Positions 38,194-46,195 of a stretch of 64,000 nucleotides of DNA are shown piece after piece. Source of the stretch: Nocardia cyriacigeorgica. Lineage in GTDB: Bacteria > Actinomycetota > Actinomycetes > Mycobacteriales > Mycobacteriaceae. A model generated the notes under the pieces. The model worked only from the letters and a program-made list of their open reading frames with translations, was not told the DNA's origin and made no database searches. The translations under genes and the position numbers were made by a program. Position 1 is the first letter of the stretch. Each line of letters starts with the position of its first letter. Location of the stretch: positions 1-64,000 of the forward strand of contig NZ_JAAGVC010000032.1 of the NCBI RefSeq assembly GCF_010858045.1, read 5' to 3'.

Positions 38194-39170
38194 CCCGGTA
38201 TGTGCTGCTGCGGTGCGTGGCCGCGGTCTGGGTGCTGTGGGCGGCGTTCACCATCTCCTTCGTCGTGCTGTACCTGCTGCCGTCGGATCCGGTGGCCATC
38301 GCGGCCGACGGTGGTGGCGGCGGCACCCCGGTGGACGCGGCCGCCCTCGCCGAGATGCGCGCCAGGTACGGCCTGGATCAACCGCTGTGGGAGCAGTACC
38401 TGAGTTCGCTGTCGCATGCGGTGCGCGGCGATCTGGGCCGCTCCATCGCCACCGGGCAGCCGGTCACCGAGGCGATCGTCGACGCCCTGCCCTCGACTCT
38501 CGCCCTCACCGGGCTTGCCCTGCTGTTCGCCGCGGCCGGCGGCACCGCGCTGGCCTTCGCCGCCACCTACACCCGCACACCGTGGCTGCGTTCGGCCCTG
38601 GCCGCGCTGCCGCCGGTCGGGGTATCGATGCCGACGTTCTGGACCGCGCTGATCCTGTTGCAGCTGTTCTCCTTTCGCTGGCAACTGGCGCCCGCGTTCG
38701 GTGGGCTGGTGCTGCCGGCAGTGACGCTGGCCATCCCGATCGGGGCGGTGATCGCGCAGGTGCTGGCCGCCGGGCTGGAATCGACGTGGCGGCAGCCGTT
38801 CACCGAAGTCGCGCTGGCCAAGGGCGCCTCGCGCTGGTGGGTGCAGCGCAGGCATGTGGCGCGATTGGCGAGCGTGCCCGCGTTCACCATCGCCGGTGTG
38901 CTGGTGGGCACCATGCTCGCCGGTTCGGTGGTGGTGGAGACGGTGTTCGCCCGGCCGGGGCTCGGACGGCTCACTCAGACGTCGGTGCTGGCCCAGGACA
39001 TTCCGGTGGTGCAGGGCATCGTGCTGGTGAGCGCGCTGGCCTTCGTCGTCGTCAACCTCGCGGTGGATCTGCTGTATCCCGTGCTGGATCCGCGAATCGC
39101 CGGCAGCTCGGGTCATGCCGGGCACTCGGTGCGCCCGAGCGAGCGCAGGGAGGTCACCGATGTCGCTTGA
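38190..39170 (+). CDS. ABC transporter permease, DppB type
   Basis: First inner-membrane subunit of the transporter, 326 residues with six hydrophobic segments. The start MTRYVLLRCVAAVWVLWAAF and the extracellular loop RARYGLDQPLWEQYLSSLSH are typical of the DppB/OppB class. The cytoplasmic EAA loop that contacts the ATPase reads VALAKGASRWWVQRRHVARL. FARPGLGRLTQTSVLAQDIP is the usual C-terminal block. The ATG overlaps the binding-protein stop (ATGA), and its own end overlaps the next permease by 11 bases, indicating a single polycistronic message. Confidence 0.95.
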   Translation: MTRYVLLRCVAAVWVLWAAFTISFVVLYLLPSDPVAIAADGGGGGTPVDAAALAEMRARYGLDQPLWEQYLSSLSHAVRGDLGRSIATGQPVTEAIVDALPSTLALTGLALLFAAAGGTALAFAATYTRTPWLRSALAALPPVGVSMPTFWTALILLQLFSFRWQLAPAFGGLVLPAVTLAIPIGAVIAQVLAAGLESTWRQPFTEVALAKGASRWWVQRRHVARLASVPAFTIAGVLVGTMLAGSVVVETVFARPGLGRLTQTSVLAQDIPVVQGIVLVSALAFVVVNLAVDLLYPVLDPRIAGSSGHAGHSVRPSERREVTDVA

Positions 39171-40050
39171 GCTGCTCGAACGGCCCGCGACGACGACCGC
39201 TGCGGCCGAGGAACGGAAGCAGCCGCCGCGCCGGCGCCGGGCGTGGCACCTGGTGCGCGGCAACGCGGCCCTGATTCCGGCGAGCGCGGTGCTCGTGCTG
39301 GTTATCGGCTGGGCGCTGGCGCCGGCGGTGTTCGCCGGCGGCGACCCGTTGAAAGGTGTTCCGGCACAGAAATTCCAGCCGCCCAGCGCCGAGCACTGGT
39401 TCGGTACCGACAATCTCGGCCGCGACCTGTACACGCGGATGGTGCACGGAGCGGGCCTGTCGCTCACCGCGACCCTGACGGCGGTCGCCATCGCCCTGGT
39501 GGCCGGCACGCTGCTCGGCCTGCTCGCCGGTGCGCTCGGCGGTGTGGTGGACATGGTCGTGATGCGGGTTGTGGATGTGCTGCTGTCGGTTCCGGCGCTG
39601 CTGCTGTCGCTGGCGCTGGTGACCGCGCTCGGTTTCGGCACCCGGAATGTGGCCATCGCCGTGGGCGTTTCGCTGATCGCCAACTTCGCCAGGGTGATGC
39701 GCTCGGAGGTGCTTCGGGTGCGCCGGGCGGCCTATGTGGAGGCGGCACGGGCGTCGGGAGTGCGCTGGTACACGGTGCTGGCCCGGCACATCCTGCCCAA
39801 TTCCTATCCCCCGGTGCTCGCGCTGGCCGCGGTCGAGTTCGGCATGGCGGTGCTCGCGGTGTCGGCGCTGAGCTTCCTCGGGTACGGCACCGCACCGCCC
39901 ACCCCCGAATGGGGATCGCTGATCTCGGAGGGCCGCAACTACCTGGCCACCGCCTGGTGGCTGACGACGCTGCCCGGCCTGGTGATCATCGCCGTCGTCC
40001 TGTCCGCCCAGCGCGTGGGTCGCGCCGTCACGAGGAGTGCACACCGATGA
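39160..40050 (+). CDS. ABC transporter permease, DppC type
   Basis: Second permease, 296 residues. GGGAGGTCACCG precedes the ATG at 39160; the frame extends upstream inside the previous gene without homology. A basic cytoplasmic start ([19 protein letters not shown]) leads to a first membrane helix near 43-62. [20 protein letters not shown] is the hallmark of DppC/OppC proteins. The EAA loop is [20 protein letters not shown], and [20 protein letters not shown] is near the end. Five to six membrane segments. The stop overlaps the start of the ATPase gene (ATGA). Confidence 0.95.
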   Translation: MSLELLERPATTTAAAEERKQPPRRRRAWHLVRGNAALIPASAVLVLVIGWALAPAVFAGGDPLKGVPAQKFQPPSAEHWFGTDNLGRDLYTRMVHGAGLSLTATLTAVAIALVAGTLLGLLAGALGGVVDMVVMRVVDVLLSVPALLLSLALVTALGFGTRNVAIAVGVSLIANFARVMRSEVLRVRRAAYVEAARASGVRWYTVLARHILPNSYPPVLALAAVEFGMAVLAVSALSFLGYGTAPPTPEWGSLISEGRNYLATAWWLTTLPGLVIIAVVLSAQRVGRAVTRSAHR

Positions 40051-41741
40051 GCGACAACACCGCCGTCGACGTCCTGTCCCCCGCCGACGACCACGAGGCG
40101 CCCACCGACGCCGAGGAACTCCTACGGGTCCGGCAGTTGCGGGTGCGTTACCGCACCGGCGACGGGCCGGTCACCGCCCTCGACGGCGTCTCGCTCGCGG
40201 TGCGCCGGGGTGAGGTGCTCGCGCTCGTGGGCGAATCCGGTTCGGGCAAGTCGACGCTGGCACATGCGGTGATCGGCTTGCTCGGCGAGACCGCCGATAT
40301 CGCCGCCGGCTCCGTCACCTTCGCCGGAGAGCCGGTGGACTTCCAATCCGAGCAGGCCCTGCGCCGGTTGCGCGGGCTCCGGGTCGGGTTCGTGCCGCAG
40401 GATCCGGGCCTGTCGCTCAATCCGGTGCGCCGCATCGGCGATCAGGTGGCCGAGGCATTGCGGGTGCACCGGCTCGACGACCGGCACGGTGCGCTGGAGC
40501 GGGCCACGGCCCTGCTGGCCGAGGTGGGGCTGGATCGGCCGCAGTTGCGGGCCACCCAGTACCCGCACGAACTGTCCGGCGGGCAACGCCAGCGGGTGCT
40601 GATCGCCATCGCGCTGGCCTGCGGCCCGGATCTGATCATCGCCGACGAACCGACCAGCGCGCTGGACGCCACCGTCGCGCGCCGGGTGCTCGACCGGCTG
40701 GCCGAGCGCATCGCCGCGCGCGGGACAGCGGTGCTGTTGATCACCCACGATCTCGCGATGGCCGCCGAACGCGCGGACCGGCTGGTGGTGCTGCGCAACG
40801 GCACCGTCGTCGAATCCGGCCGCACCGCAGAGATTCTCGGCAATCCGCGCCATCCTTACACGCGGCAACTGCTGGCCGCCGCACCCGCCCTGACCGCCGA
40901 TCAGGTGGCGCGCCCGGCCGCGGTGCTCGACGGCGGCCCGCTGCTCACCGTCCGCGAGGTGCACAAGGTGTTCCGCGCCGGGGCGGGCAGCACCGTCACC
41001 GCGGTGGCCGGGGTCGGCTTCGAACTCGGTCGCGGCGAAACACTGGCGCTGGTCGGCGAATCGGGCTCGGGTAAATCGACCACCGCGCGCATCGCGGTCC
41101 GGCTGACCGAACCCGACCGTGGCGAGGTCGTCTTCGACGGTGAGCCGTTGACCCGCGCCCGCGCCGGGCAGCTGCGGGCGCTGCGACGGCGGTTCCAGAT
41201 CGTCTACCAGAACCCGTACTCGTCGCTGGACCCGCGGCTGCGCGTGGGTTCGGTGATCGAGGAGCCGTTGCGCGCCTACGGCATCGGCAACCGCAAGGCC
41301 AGGGCACAGCGGGTGGCCGAGCTGCTCGAACAGGTGGCACTGCCCGCCGGATACGCGCGGCGGCGACCGGCCGAACTCTCGGGCGGGCAACGTCAGCGGG
41401 TGGCGATCGCCCGTGCCCTTGCGCTGCGGCCGGAGCTGCTGGTGCTCGACGAACCGGTCTCCGCGCTCGATGCCTCGGTACAGGCCCAGATCCTGGAACT
41501 ACTCGACGATCTGCAACAGCGGCTGCGGCTGAGCTACCTGTTCATCTCCCACGACCTGGCCGTCGTGCGCCGCATCAGCGACCGGGTGGCGGTGATGCGG
41601 TACGGGCGCATCGTCGAAACCGGCACCACCGACGAGATTTTCGGCAATCCGCGGCACGACTACACCCGCGAGCTGCTCGCCGCCATCCCGAAACCGTCGG
41701 TCACGCTGCGCCTGCCCGCACCACCCGACGACCCGTCCTGA
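40047..41741 (+). CDS. Fused two-domain ABC ATPase (DppD-DppF)
   Basis: A 564-residue protein carrying both nucleotide-binding domains of an oligopeptide-type importer. Domain 1 (about 15-265) has Walker [13 protein letters not shown], signature LSGGQRQRV and Walker [14 protein letters not shown]. Domain 2 (about 295-545) has [21 protein letters not shown] and [12 protein letters not shown]. The typical C-terminal oligopeptide-transporter extensions [12 protein letters not shown] and [12 protein letters not shown] follow each domain. It powers the two permeases encoded just upstream. The fused arrangement means one chain supplies both ATP sites. The next gene starts 38 bp downstream. Confidence 0.96.
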   Translation: MSDNTAVDVLSPADDHEAPTDAEELLRVRQLRVRYRTGDGPVTALDGVSLAVRRGEVLALVGESGSGKSTLAHAVIGLLGETADIAAGSVTFAGEPVDFQSEQALRRLRGLRVGFVPQDPGLSLNPVRRIGDQVAEALRVHRLDDRHGALERATALLAEVGLDRPQLRATQYPHELSGGQRQRVLIAIALACGPDLIIADEPTSALDATVARRVLDRLAERIAARGTAVLLITHDLAMAAERADRLVVLRNGTVVESGRTAEILGNPRHPYTRQLLAAAPALTADQVARPAAVLDGGPLLTVREVHKVFRAGAGSTVTAVAGVGFELGRGETLALVGESGSGKSTTARIAVRLTEPDRGEVVFDGEPLTRARAGQLRALRRRFQIVYQNPYSSLDPRLRVGSVIEEPLRAYGIGNRKARAQRVAELLEQVALPAGYARRRPAELSGGQRQRVAIARALALRPELLVLDEPVSALDASVQAQILELLDDLQQRLRLSYLFISHDLAVVRRISDRVAVMRYGRIVETGTTDEIFGNPRHDYTRELLAAIPKPSVTLRLPAPPDDPS

Positions 41742-41779
41742 CGACGCTCGACCCACCCACCACACCGAGGAGACCTCCG

Positions 41780-42592
41780 ATGACCACCAGCCTCACCTCC
41801 TTCGCCACCGACTGGACCGCGTGGCACGCCGAACGCGAAGACGCCCTGCGCGACCCGCTCGGCTTCCTGAGCCTCACCGCGCTGCACTGGCTCACCGACC
41901 GGCCCGAACAACTACCCGGCGTGCCGGGCACCTGGTGGGTGATCGAGGACCGGGTGTTCGTCACCGCCAAACCCGCCGACCGGCTCGAGCACGACGGCGA
42001 GCGGATCGCGGGCGTGCACATCGTCGTCGCCGAGGAAGGGGCGCCCGGAGTGCTCATCCGGCACGAGAGCCGGGTACTCGAGGTGATCCGGCGCACCGGG
42101 CAGTCCGCCGTGCGCGTGCACGATCCGGCCGCACCCACCCTGGCCGCATTCACCGGGGTGCCTGCCTACGCACCCGACGAACGGTGGGTGCTGCGGGGCC
42201 GGTTCGAGGCATTCGGCGAGCCGACCACCGTCACCACGGGCGCGGTGGTGGCCGGCCTCGAACACCATCATCGCGGGGCCGGCGTCATCGAGTTCGGCGT
42301 CGGTGAGGTGACCGAACGGGTCGTCGCCTTCGGCACCCCGGATGCGCTGCGGGTGCTGTTCACCGACGCCACCAACGGCATCACCACCTACCCGGCGGCC
42401 CGCCTGCTGGATGTCGGCGCGGCCGACGACGACGGCACCGTGCTGCTCGACTTCAATCGCGCGATCAACCTGCCGTGCGCGTTCACCGACTACGCGACGT
42501 GCCCGGTGGCGCCCGCGCAGAACCGGTTGCGGGTGGCGATCGAGGCGGGCGAACAGGATCCACGGCTCGCCACCTCGGAGCGCCGGGCATGA
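41780..42592 (+). CDS. DUF1684 domain protein
   Basis: A 270-residue protein of the DUF1684 family, common in actinobacteria and Bacteroidetes and not biochemically defined. The N-terminus WTAWHAEREDALRDPLGFLS matches the family pattern of an Arg-Glu followed by Pro-x-Gly-x-Leu. Typical C-terminal blocks are LFTDATNGITTYPAARLLDV and DFNRAINLPCAFTDYATCPV, then APAQNRLRVAIEAGE. The conserved DFNRA and PCAFTDYATCP motifs suggest a small beta-rich binding or hydrolase-like fold. GAGGAGACCTCCG precedes the ATG. Its stop overlaps the flavin monooxygenase start, so it is coupled to that gene and probably acts on the imported compound. Confidence 0.9.
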   Translation: MTTSLTSFATDWTAWHAEREDALRDPLGFLSLTALHWLTDRPEQLPGVPGTWWVIEDRVFVTAKPADRLEHDGERIAGVHIVVAEEGAPGVLIRHESRVLEVIRRTGQSAVRVHDPAAPTLAAFTGVPAYAPDERWVLRGRFEAFGEPTTVTTGAVVAGLEHHHRGAGVIEFGVGEVTERVVAFGTPDALRVLFTDATNGITTYPAARLLDVGAADDDGTVLLDFNRAINLPCAFTDYATCPVAPAQNRLRVAIEAGEQDPRLATSERRA

Positions 42593-43740
42593 CGGTTCCG
42601 CTATCGATCCTCGATCTGGCGCCCATCAGCGCCGGATCGAGCCCGCAGCAGGCGCTGCGCAATACCGTCGAGCTGGCCCGGCGCGCCGAGGAGTGGGGCT
42701 ATCACCGGTTCTGGCTGGCCGAACATCATTTCGCGCGAGTGGCCAGTTCGGCCTCGATCACCCTGATCGGGCAGGTCGCGGCCGCCACCTCGCGGATCCG
42801 AGTCGGCTCGGCGGCGGTCCAGATCGGCTATCACACCTCGATCTCCATCGTCGAAGCGTTCGGCACCATCGATGCGCTGCATCCGGGACGGCTCGACCTC
42901 GGGCTCGGCCGCTCCGGGCACCGCGCGCGGCAATTCGGCGCCGAATCGGTGCGGGCCCGCAATGTCCGGCCGCTGGACGACACTGTGCGCGGCCGCACCG
43001 AAGTGCGTGACGGCGTGGTGATCCCGCCGCCCTTCGATCCGCTGCGCATCGCCGACCCGTCGATCTTCCTCGCCGGTCAACGTGCCCTGTACCAGCAGGG
43101 TGCCCGACCGGCGGAGTTCGCCGACCAGGTGGCCGAGATCAGGGCCCTGCTCGACGGCAGCTACGTCGACGCCGAGGGCATCGCCCTGCACGCGGTGCCG
43201 GGTGAGGGCGCGCAGGTGCAACTGTGGGTGTTCGGCAGCACGGCCGGCGCCAGTGCGGAGCTGGCGGGCAGGCTCGGGTTGCCGTTCGCGGCCGCCTATC
43301 ACGTCTCCCCCGGCACCGCGCTGGACGCGGTGGCGGCCTACCGCGCGGCCTTCCGGCCCTCGGAGGTACTGGCCGAACCGTATGTGGTGGTGTCGGCGGA
43401 TGTGGTGGTCGCCGCCGACGACGCCACCGCCGAACGGCTGGCAGCACCCTACGGGCACTGGGTGCACAGCATCCGCAGCGGGGCGGGCGCCGCCGATTTC
43501 GCCGATCCCGCGACGCTGACCCCGCTCACCCCCGATCAGCGCAGGCTGGTCGAGGACCGGCTGGCCACCCAGCTGGTCGGCGCGCCGGAGACCGTGGTGC
43601 GGCGGCTGGCGGCGCTGCAACGAGTCAGCGGCGCGAACGAACTGCTGATCACCGGGATCACTCACGATCATCGCGACCGGCTGGAATCGCATCGGTTGCT
43701 CGCCGAAGCGTGGGGGCTGCGGCAGGCGCGCGCCGCCTGA
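42589..43740 (+). CDS. LLM-class flavin-dependent monooxygenase
   Basis: A 383-residue bacterial-luciferase-like oxidoreductase of the MsnO8 type, using reduced FMN and oxygen. The start LSILDLAPISAGSSPQQALR is typical of this subgroup. EWGYHRFWLAEHHFARVASS contains the conserved AEHH flavin-region motif, then VGSAAVQIGYHTSISIVEAF and PGRLDLGLGRSGHRARQF follow. LWVFGSTAGASAELAGRLGL is a second flavin/phosphate contact region. The ATG overlaps the DUF1684 stop by four bases. Members of this class cleave C-S bonds in sulfonates and sulfones, or oxidise other small molecules. With an S-box upstream, an organosulfur substrate is a reasonable inference, not a demonstration. Confidence 0.93.
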   Translation: MTVPLSILDLAPISAGSSPQQALRNTVELARRAEEWGYHRFWLAEHHFARVASSASITLIGQVAAATSRIRVGSAAVQIGYHTSISIVEAFGTIDALHPGRLDLGLGRSGHRARQFGAESVRARNVRPLDDTVRGRTEVRDGVVIPPPFDPLRIADPSIFLAGQRALYQQGARPAEFADQVAEIRALLDGSYVDAEGIALHAVPGEGAQVQLWVFGSTAGASAELAGRLGLPFAAAYHVSPGTALDAVAAYRAAFRPSEVLAEPYVVVSADVVVAADDATAERLAAPYGHWVHSIRSGAGAADFADPATLTPLTPDQRRLVEDRLATQLVGAPETVVRRLAALQRVSGANELLITGITHDHRDRLESHRLLAEAWGLRQARAA

Positions 43741-43742
43741 CC

Positions 43743-43775
43743 CGGCGCCGGCCGGATCCGCACCCGGCGGCCGGA
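43743..43775. terminator. GC-rich imperfect hairpin between convergent LLM and metF genes
   Basis: The 36-bp gap between the two convergent stops contains CCGGCCGG and CGGCGGCCGG, which can form an imperfect stem and serve both strands. No U-tract is present. The call rests on position and GC-rich self-complementarity. Confidence 0.4.
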
Positions 43776-43776
43776 C

Positions 43777-44799
43777 TCAGGCGCTGATCGGTGCGGCCGT
43801 GACGCCGTAGCCGAGGTTGGTGAGCACCTCGCCGGTCGCCTTGGCGAAGTTCAGGGTGATGAAATGCAGGCAGGGCGCGCCCTCGTCGATGAGCCGCTGG
43901 GCCATCTCGGTGGCGATCTCGATGCCCACCGCGCGCACCGCCGCCGCGTCTTCCTCGGGGCCACTGCCCGCCGCGCGCTCCAACCGGTCGATCACCGAAC
44001 GCGGCAGCGGCCTGCCGCACAGTTCCTCGGCCCGCTTGACGGTGCGCAGCGAGGTGATCGGCATCAGCTCGGGAATGATCGGCTTGGCGCCCTCGATCGG
44101 GTCCATGGCGACCAGGCGATCGCGTAGCCGCAGATAGTGCTCGACGTCGAAGAACATCTGGGTGATCGAATACTCCGCGCCCGCACGCAGTTTCGCGGCC
44201 AGGAACCGGGTGTCGTGGTCCAGGTCGGGCGAGCGGTGGTGGCCCTGCGGGAACGAGGCGACCCCGACATGGAAATCACCGAGATCGCGCACGATGCGCA
44301 CCAGCTCCTCGGCGTATTCGACGCCCTCGGGATGCCTGTGCCATTCCCCGAGCGGATCGCCCGGCGGATCGCCGCGCAGCACCAGGATGTTGCGGATACC
44401 GGAATCGGCGTAGGCGCCGACCAGCGAACGCAGCTCCGCCACGCTGTGCCCGACCGCGGTGAGATGGGCCACCGGCAGCAGTGTGGTCTCGCCGGCCAGC
44501 TCGCCGGTCACGCGCACGGTGCGGTCCTTGGTGGACCCGCCCGCGCCATAGGTCATCGACACGAACGCCGGATGCATGCGTTCGAAGGTGCGCACCGCAC
44601 GCCACAGCCTGGCCTCACCCGCGGCGTCGCGGGGCGGGTTGAACTCGACGGAGAAGGGCACCGCCCGGCTCGAGTGCAGCCGCAAACTCTGCACGACCGA
44701 CGGCGTCCCCGAGACGATCGGTGGGGTTTGCGGCGGCCGACCACGGGTCGAGGACGGCCGGCCAGGGGTCGAACGTCCCCGCACGTTGTCGAAAGTCAC
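43777..44799 (-). CDS. metF: 5,10-methylenetetrahydrofolate reductase (MetF family)
   Basis: FAD-dependent reductase making 5-methyl-THF for methionine synthesis. FSVEFNPPRDAAGEARLW carries the catalytic Glu in the barrel opening, and FVSMTYGAGGSTKDRTV, LVLRGDPPGDPLGEWHRHP and AAKLRAGAEYSITQMFFDVE are family landmarks. The GTG at 44799 gives 340 residues; the -10-like TACACT lies five bases upstream, so the message may be leaderless. A longer start at 44946 would run into the idsA leader. The first 45 residues are Pro/Ser-rich and not conserved. It corresponds in position to Rv2172c. It meets the S-box operon head-on, another methionine link. Confidence 0.9.
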   Translation of the reverse strand: MTFDNVRGRSTPGRPSSTRGRPPQTPPIVSGTPSVVQSLRLHSSRAVPFSVEFNPPRDAAGEARLWRAVRTFERMHPAFVSMTYGAGGSTKDRTVRVTGELAGETTLLPVAHLTAVGHSVAELRSLVGAYADSGIRNILVLRGDPPGDPLGEWHRHPEGVEYAEELVRIVRDLGDFHVGVASFPQGHHRSPDLDHDTRFLAAKLRAGAEYSITQMFFDVEHYLRLRDRLVAMDPIEGAKPIIPELMPITSLRTVKRAEELCGRPLPRSVIDRLERAAGSGPEEDAAAVRAVGIEIATEMAQRLIDEGAPCLHFITLNFAKATGEVLTNLGYGVTAAPISA

Positions 44800-44813
44800 C
44801 GGTTCAGTGTAGA
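44786..44813 (+). promoter_or_regulatory. Candidate promoter of the idsA-crtI-mptA-crtB unit
   Basis: TTGTCG (44786-44791) and TGTAGA (44808-44813), 16 bases apart on the plus strand, face idsA. The element overlaps the first codons of the divergent metF gene (GTG at 44799), so the two transcription units would compete for the same DNA. Confidence 0.45.
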
Positions 44814-44948
44814 GGTGAGCGGCCCGCGGGCCGGAGTGTCGTCGGACCGGACGCGTATTGTTCGAGCCATGAGCGGGTGCACCGCCGTGCACGCCGGCAG
44901 CGGCGCGCCCGGCGTCATCCGCCGAGCCGACCCCTTCCCCGGACATCC

Positions 44949-46085
44949 TTGGAGGTCATCCTGTCCGCCGGACCCGGTACCCCGACCAAGCCGAGCCCGA
45001 CCTCGGCGATCCCAGGGACGCCCGCCTTCGCCGCCGCCGTGGAACAGGCGCTGACCTCGTTCTTCGCCACCCGCCGCGATACCGTCGGCGAGCTGGGGCC
45101 GATCTTCGTCGACGCCGCCGAAGCGCTGGAATCGTTCGTGCTGCGCGGCGGCAAACGCACCAGGCCCGGCTTCGCCTGGACCGGCTGGCTCGGCGCGGGC
45201 GGCGACCCCGAGGGCCCGGACGCGCCCGCCGTGCTCACCGCCTGCGCCGCGCTGGAGCTGGTGCAGGCGTGCGCGCTCATCCACGACGACATCATCGACG
45301 CCTCCCGCACCCGGCGCCGCTTCCCCACCGTGCACGTCGACTTCGAGCAGCGCCACCGCGAGCGCGGCTGGGCGGGCGACGCGCCCCGCTTCGGCACCGG
45401 CGTGGCCATCCTCATCGGCGATCTGGCGCTGGCCTGGGCCGATGACATGGTGCACGCCTCCGGGCTGGCCCCGCAGGCCGTCGCCCGCTTCGCCACCGTC
45501 TGGGCGAAGATGCGCACCGAGGTGCTCGGCGGGCAGCTGCTCGACATCCACGGCGAGGCCAGCGGCGACGAATCGGTGGCCGCAGCGCTCCGGATCAACC
45601 GGTACAAGACCGCCGCCTACACCGTCGAACGACCGCTGCACCTGGGCGCCGCCCTCGCCGACGCGGGCCCCGAGCTGGTGCGTTCCTATCGCGATTTCGG
45701 CACCGACATCGGTATCGCGTTCCAGCTGCGCGATGACCTGCTCGGCGTCTTCGGCGATCCCTCGGTCACCGGTAAACCTTCCGGCGACGACCTGCGCGAG
45801 GGCAAACGGACGGTGCTCATCGCCGAGGCGCTGGCCCGTGCCGATCAGGCCGATCCGGCCGCCGCCGAGCTGCTGCGCGGCAAGGTCGGCACCGATCTCA
45901 GCGGCGCGGACGTCGACGAGCTGCGTGCGGTGCTGGTGCGCGTCGGCGCCGTCGACGCGGTCGAAGCCCGCATCGCCGAGCTCACCGAGCGCGCGCTGGC
46001 CGCCATCGACACCAGCTCGGCCACCCCCGCCGCCAAGGACCAGCTGCACGCCATGGCGCTGGCCGCCACCCGCCGCACGGCATGA
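44949..46085 (+). CDS. idsA: Geranylgeranyl-type polyprenyl diphosphate synthase
   Basis: Chain-elongating prenyltransferase, here the likely supplier of GGPP for carotenoids (CrtE role). With the TTG at 44949 it has 378 residues. The first Asp-rich motif is IHDDIIDASRTRRRFPTVH (Asp113-114), followed by the basic patch. The second is FQLRDDLLGVFGDPSVTGKP. RGGKRTRPGF near residue 67 is the IPP-binding block. The start is uncertain: GGAGG at 44951-44955 would best serve a rare CTG at 44961, while TTG 44949 lacks a ribosome-binding site. The conserved domain starts near residue 25, so the function is unaffected. It matches M. tuberculosis idsA2 (Rv2173) in position. Confidence 0.9.
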   Translation: MEVILSAGPGTPTKPSPTSAIPGTPAFAAAVEQALTSFFATRRDTVGELGPIFVDAAEALESFVLRGGKRTRPGFAWTGWLGAGGDPEGPDAPAVLTACAALELVQACALIHDDIIDASRTRRRFPTVHVDFEQRHRERGWAGDAPRFGTGVAILIGDLALAWADDMVHASGLAPQAVARFATVWAKMRTEVLGGQLLDIHGEASGDESVAAALRINRYKTAAYTVERPLHLGAALADAGPELVRSYRDFGTDIGIAFQLRDDLLGVFGDPSVTGKPSGDDLREGKRTVLIAEALARADQADPAAAELLRGKVGTDLSGADVDELRAVLVRVGAVDAVEARIAELTERALAAIDTSSATPAAKDQLHAMALAATRRTA

Positions 46086-46195
46086 GCGAATACGGCCACG
46101 GCGGAGGCAGCGTGCGTAACCACGGAGAGGTCGCTCGCTCCTGTCCACACCGCGTGAGCGCAGCCACGGCACGTCCGATGCGGGGCCTGCGATGA
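46082..46195 (+). CDS. Short frame bridging idsA and crtI (37 codons)
   Basis: The ATG at 46082 overlaps the idsA stop (ATGA), and its own TGA overlaps the crtI ATG (ATGA at 46192-46195). A 37-codon frame thus spans the gap exactly. The peptide begins MSEYGHGGGSVRNHGEVARS and has no recognisable domain. GC at third positions is only about 70%, well below the flanking genes, so selection on the peptide is doubtful. It could serve as a translational bridge carrying ribosomes from idsA into crtI. Chance cannot be excluded. Confidence 0.4.
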   Translation: MSEYGHGGGSVRNHGEVARSCPHRVSAATARPMRGLR

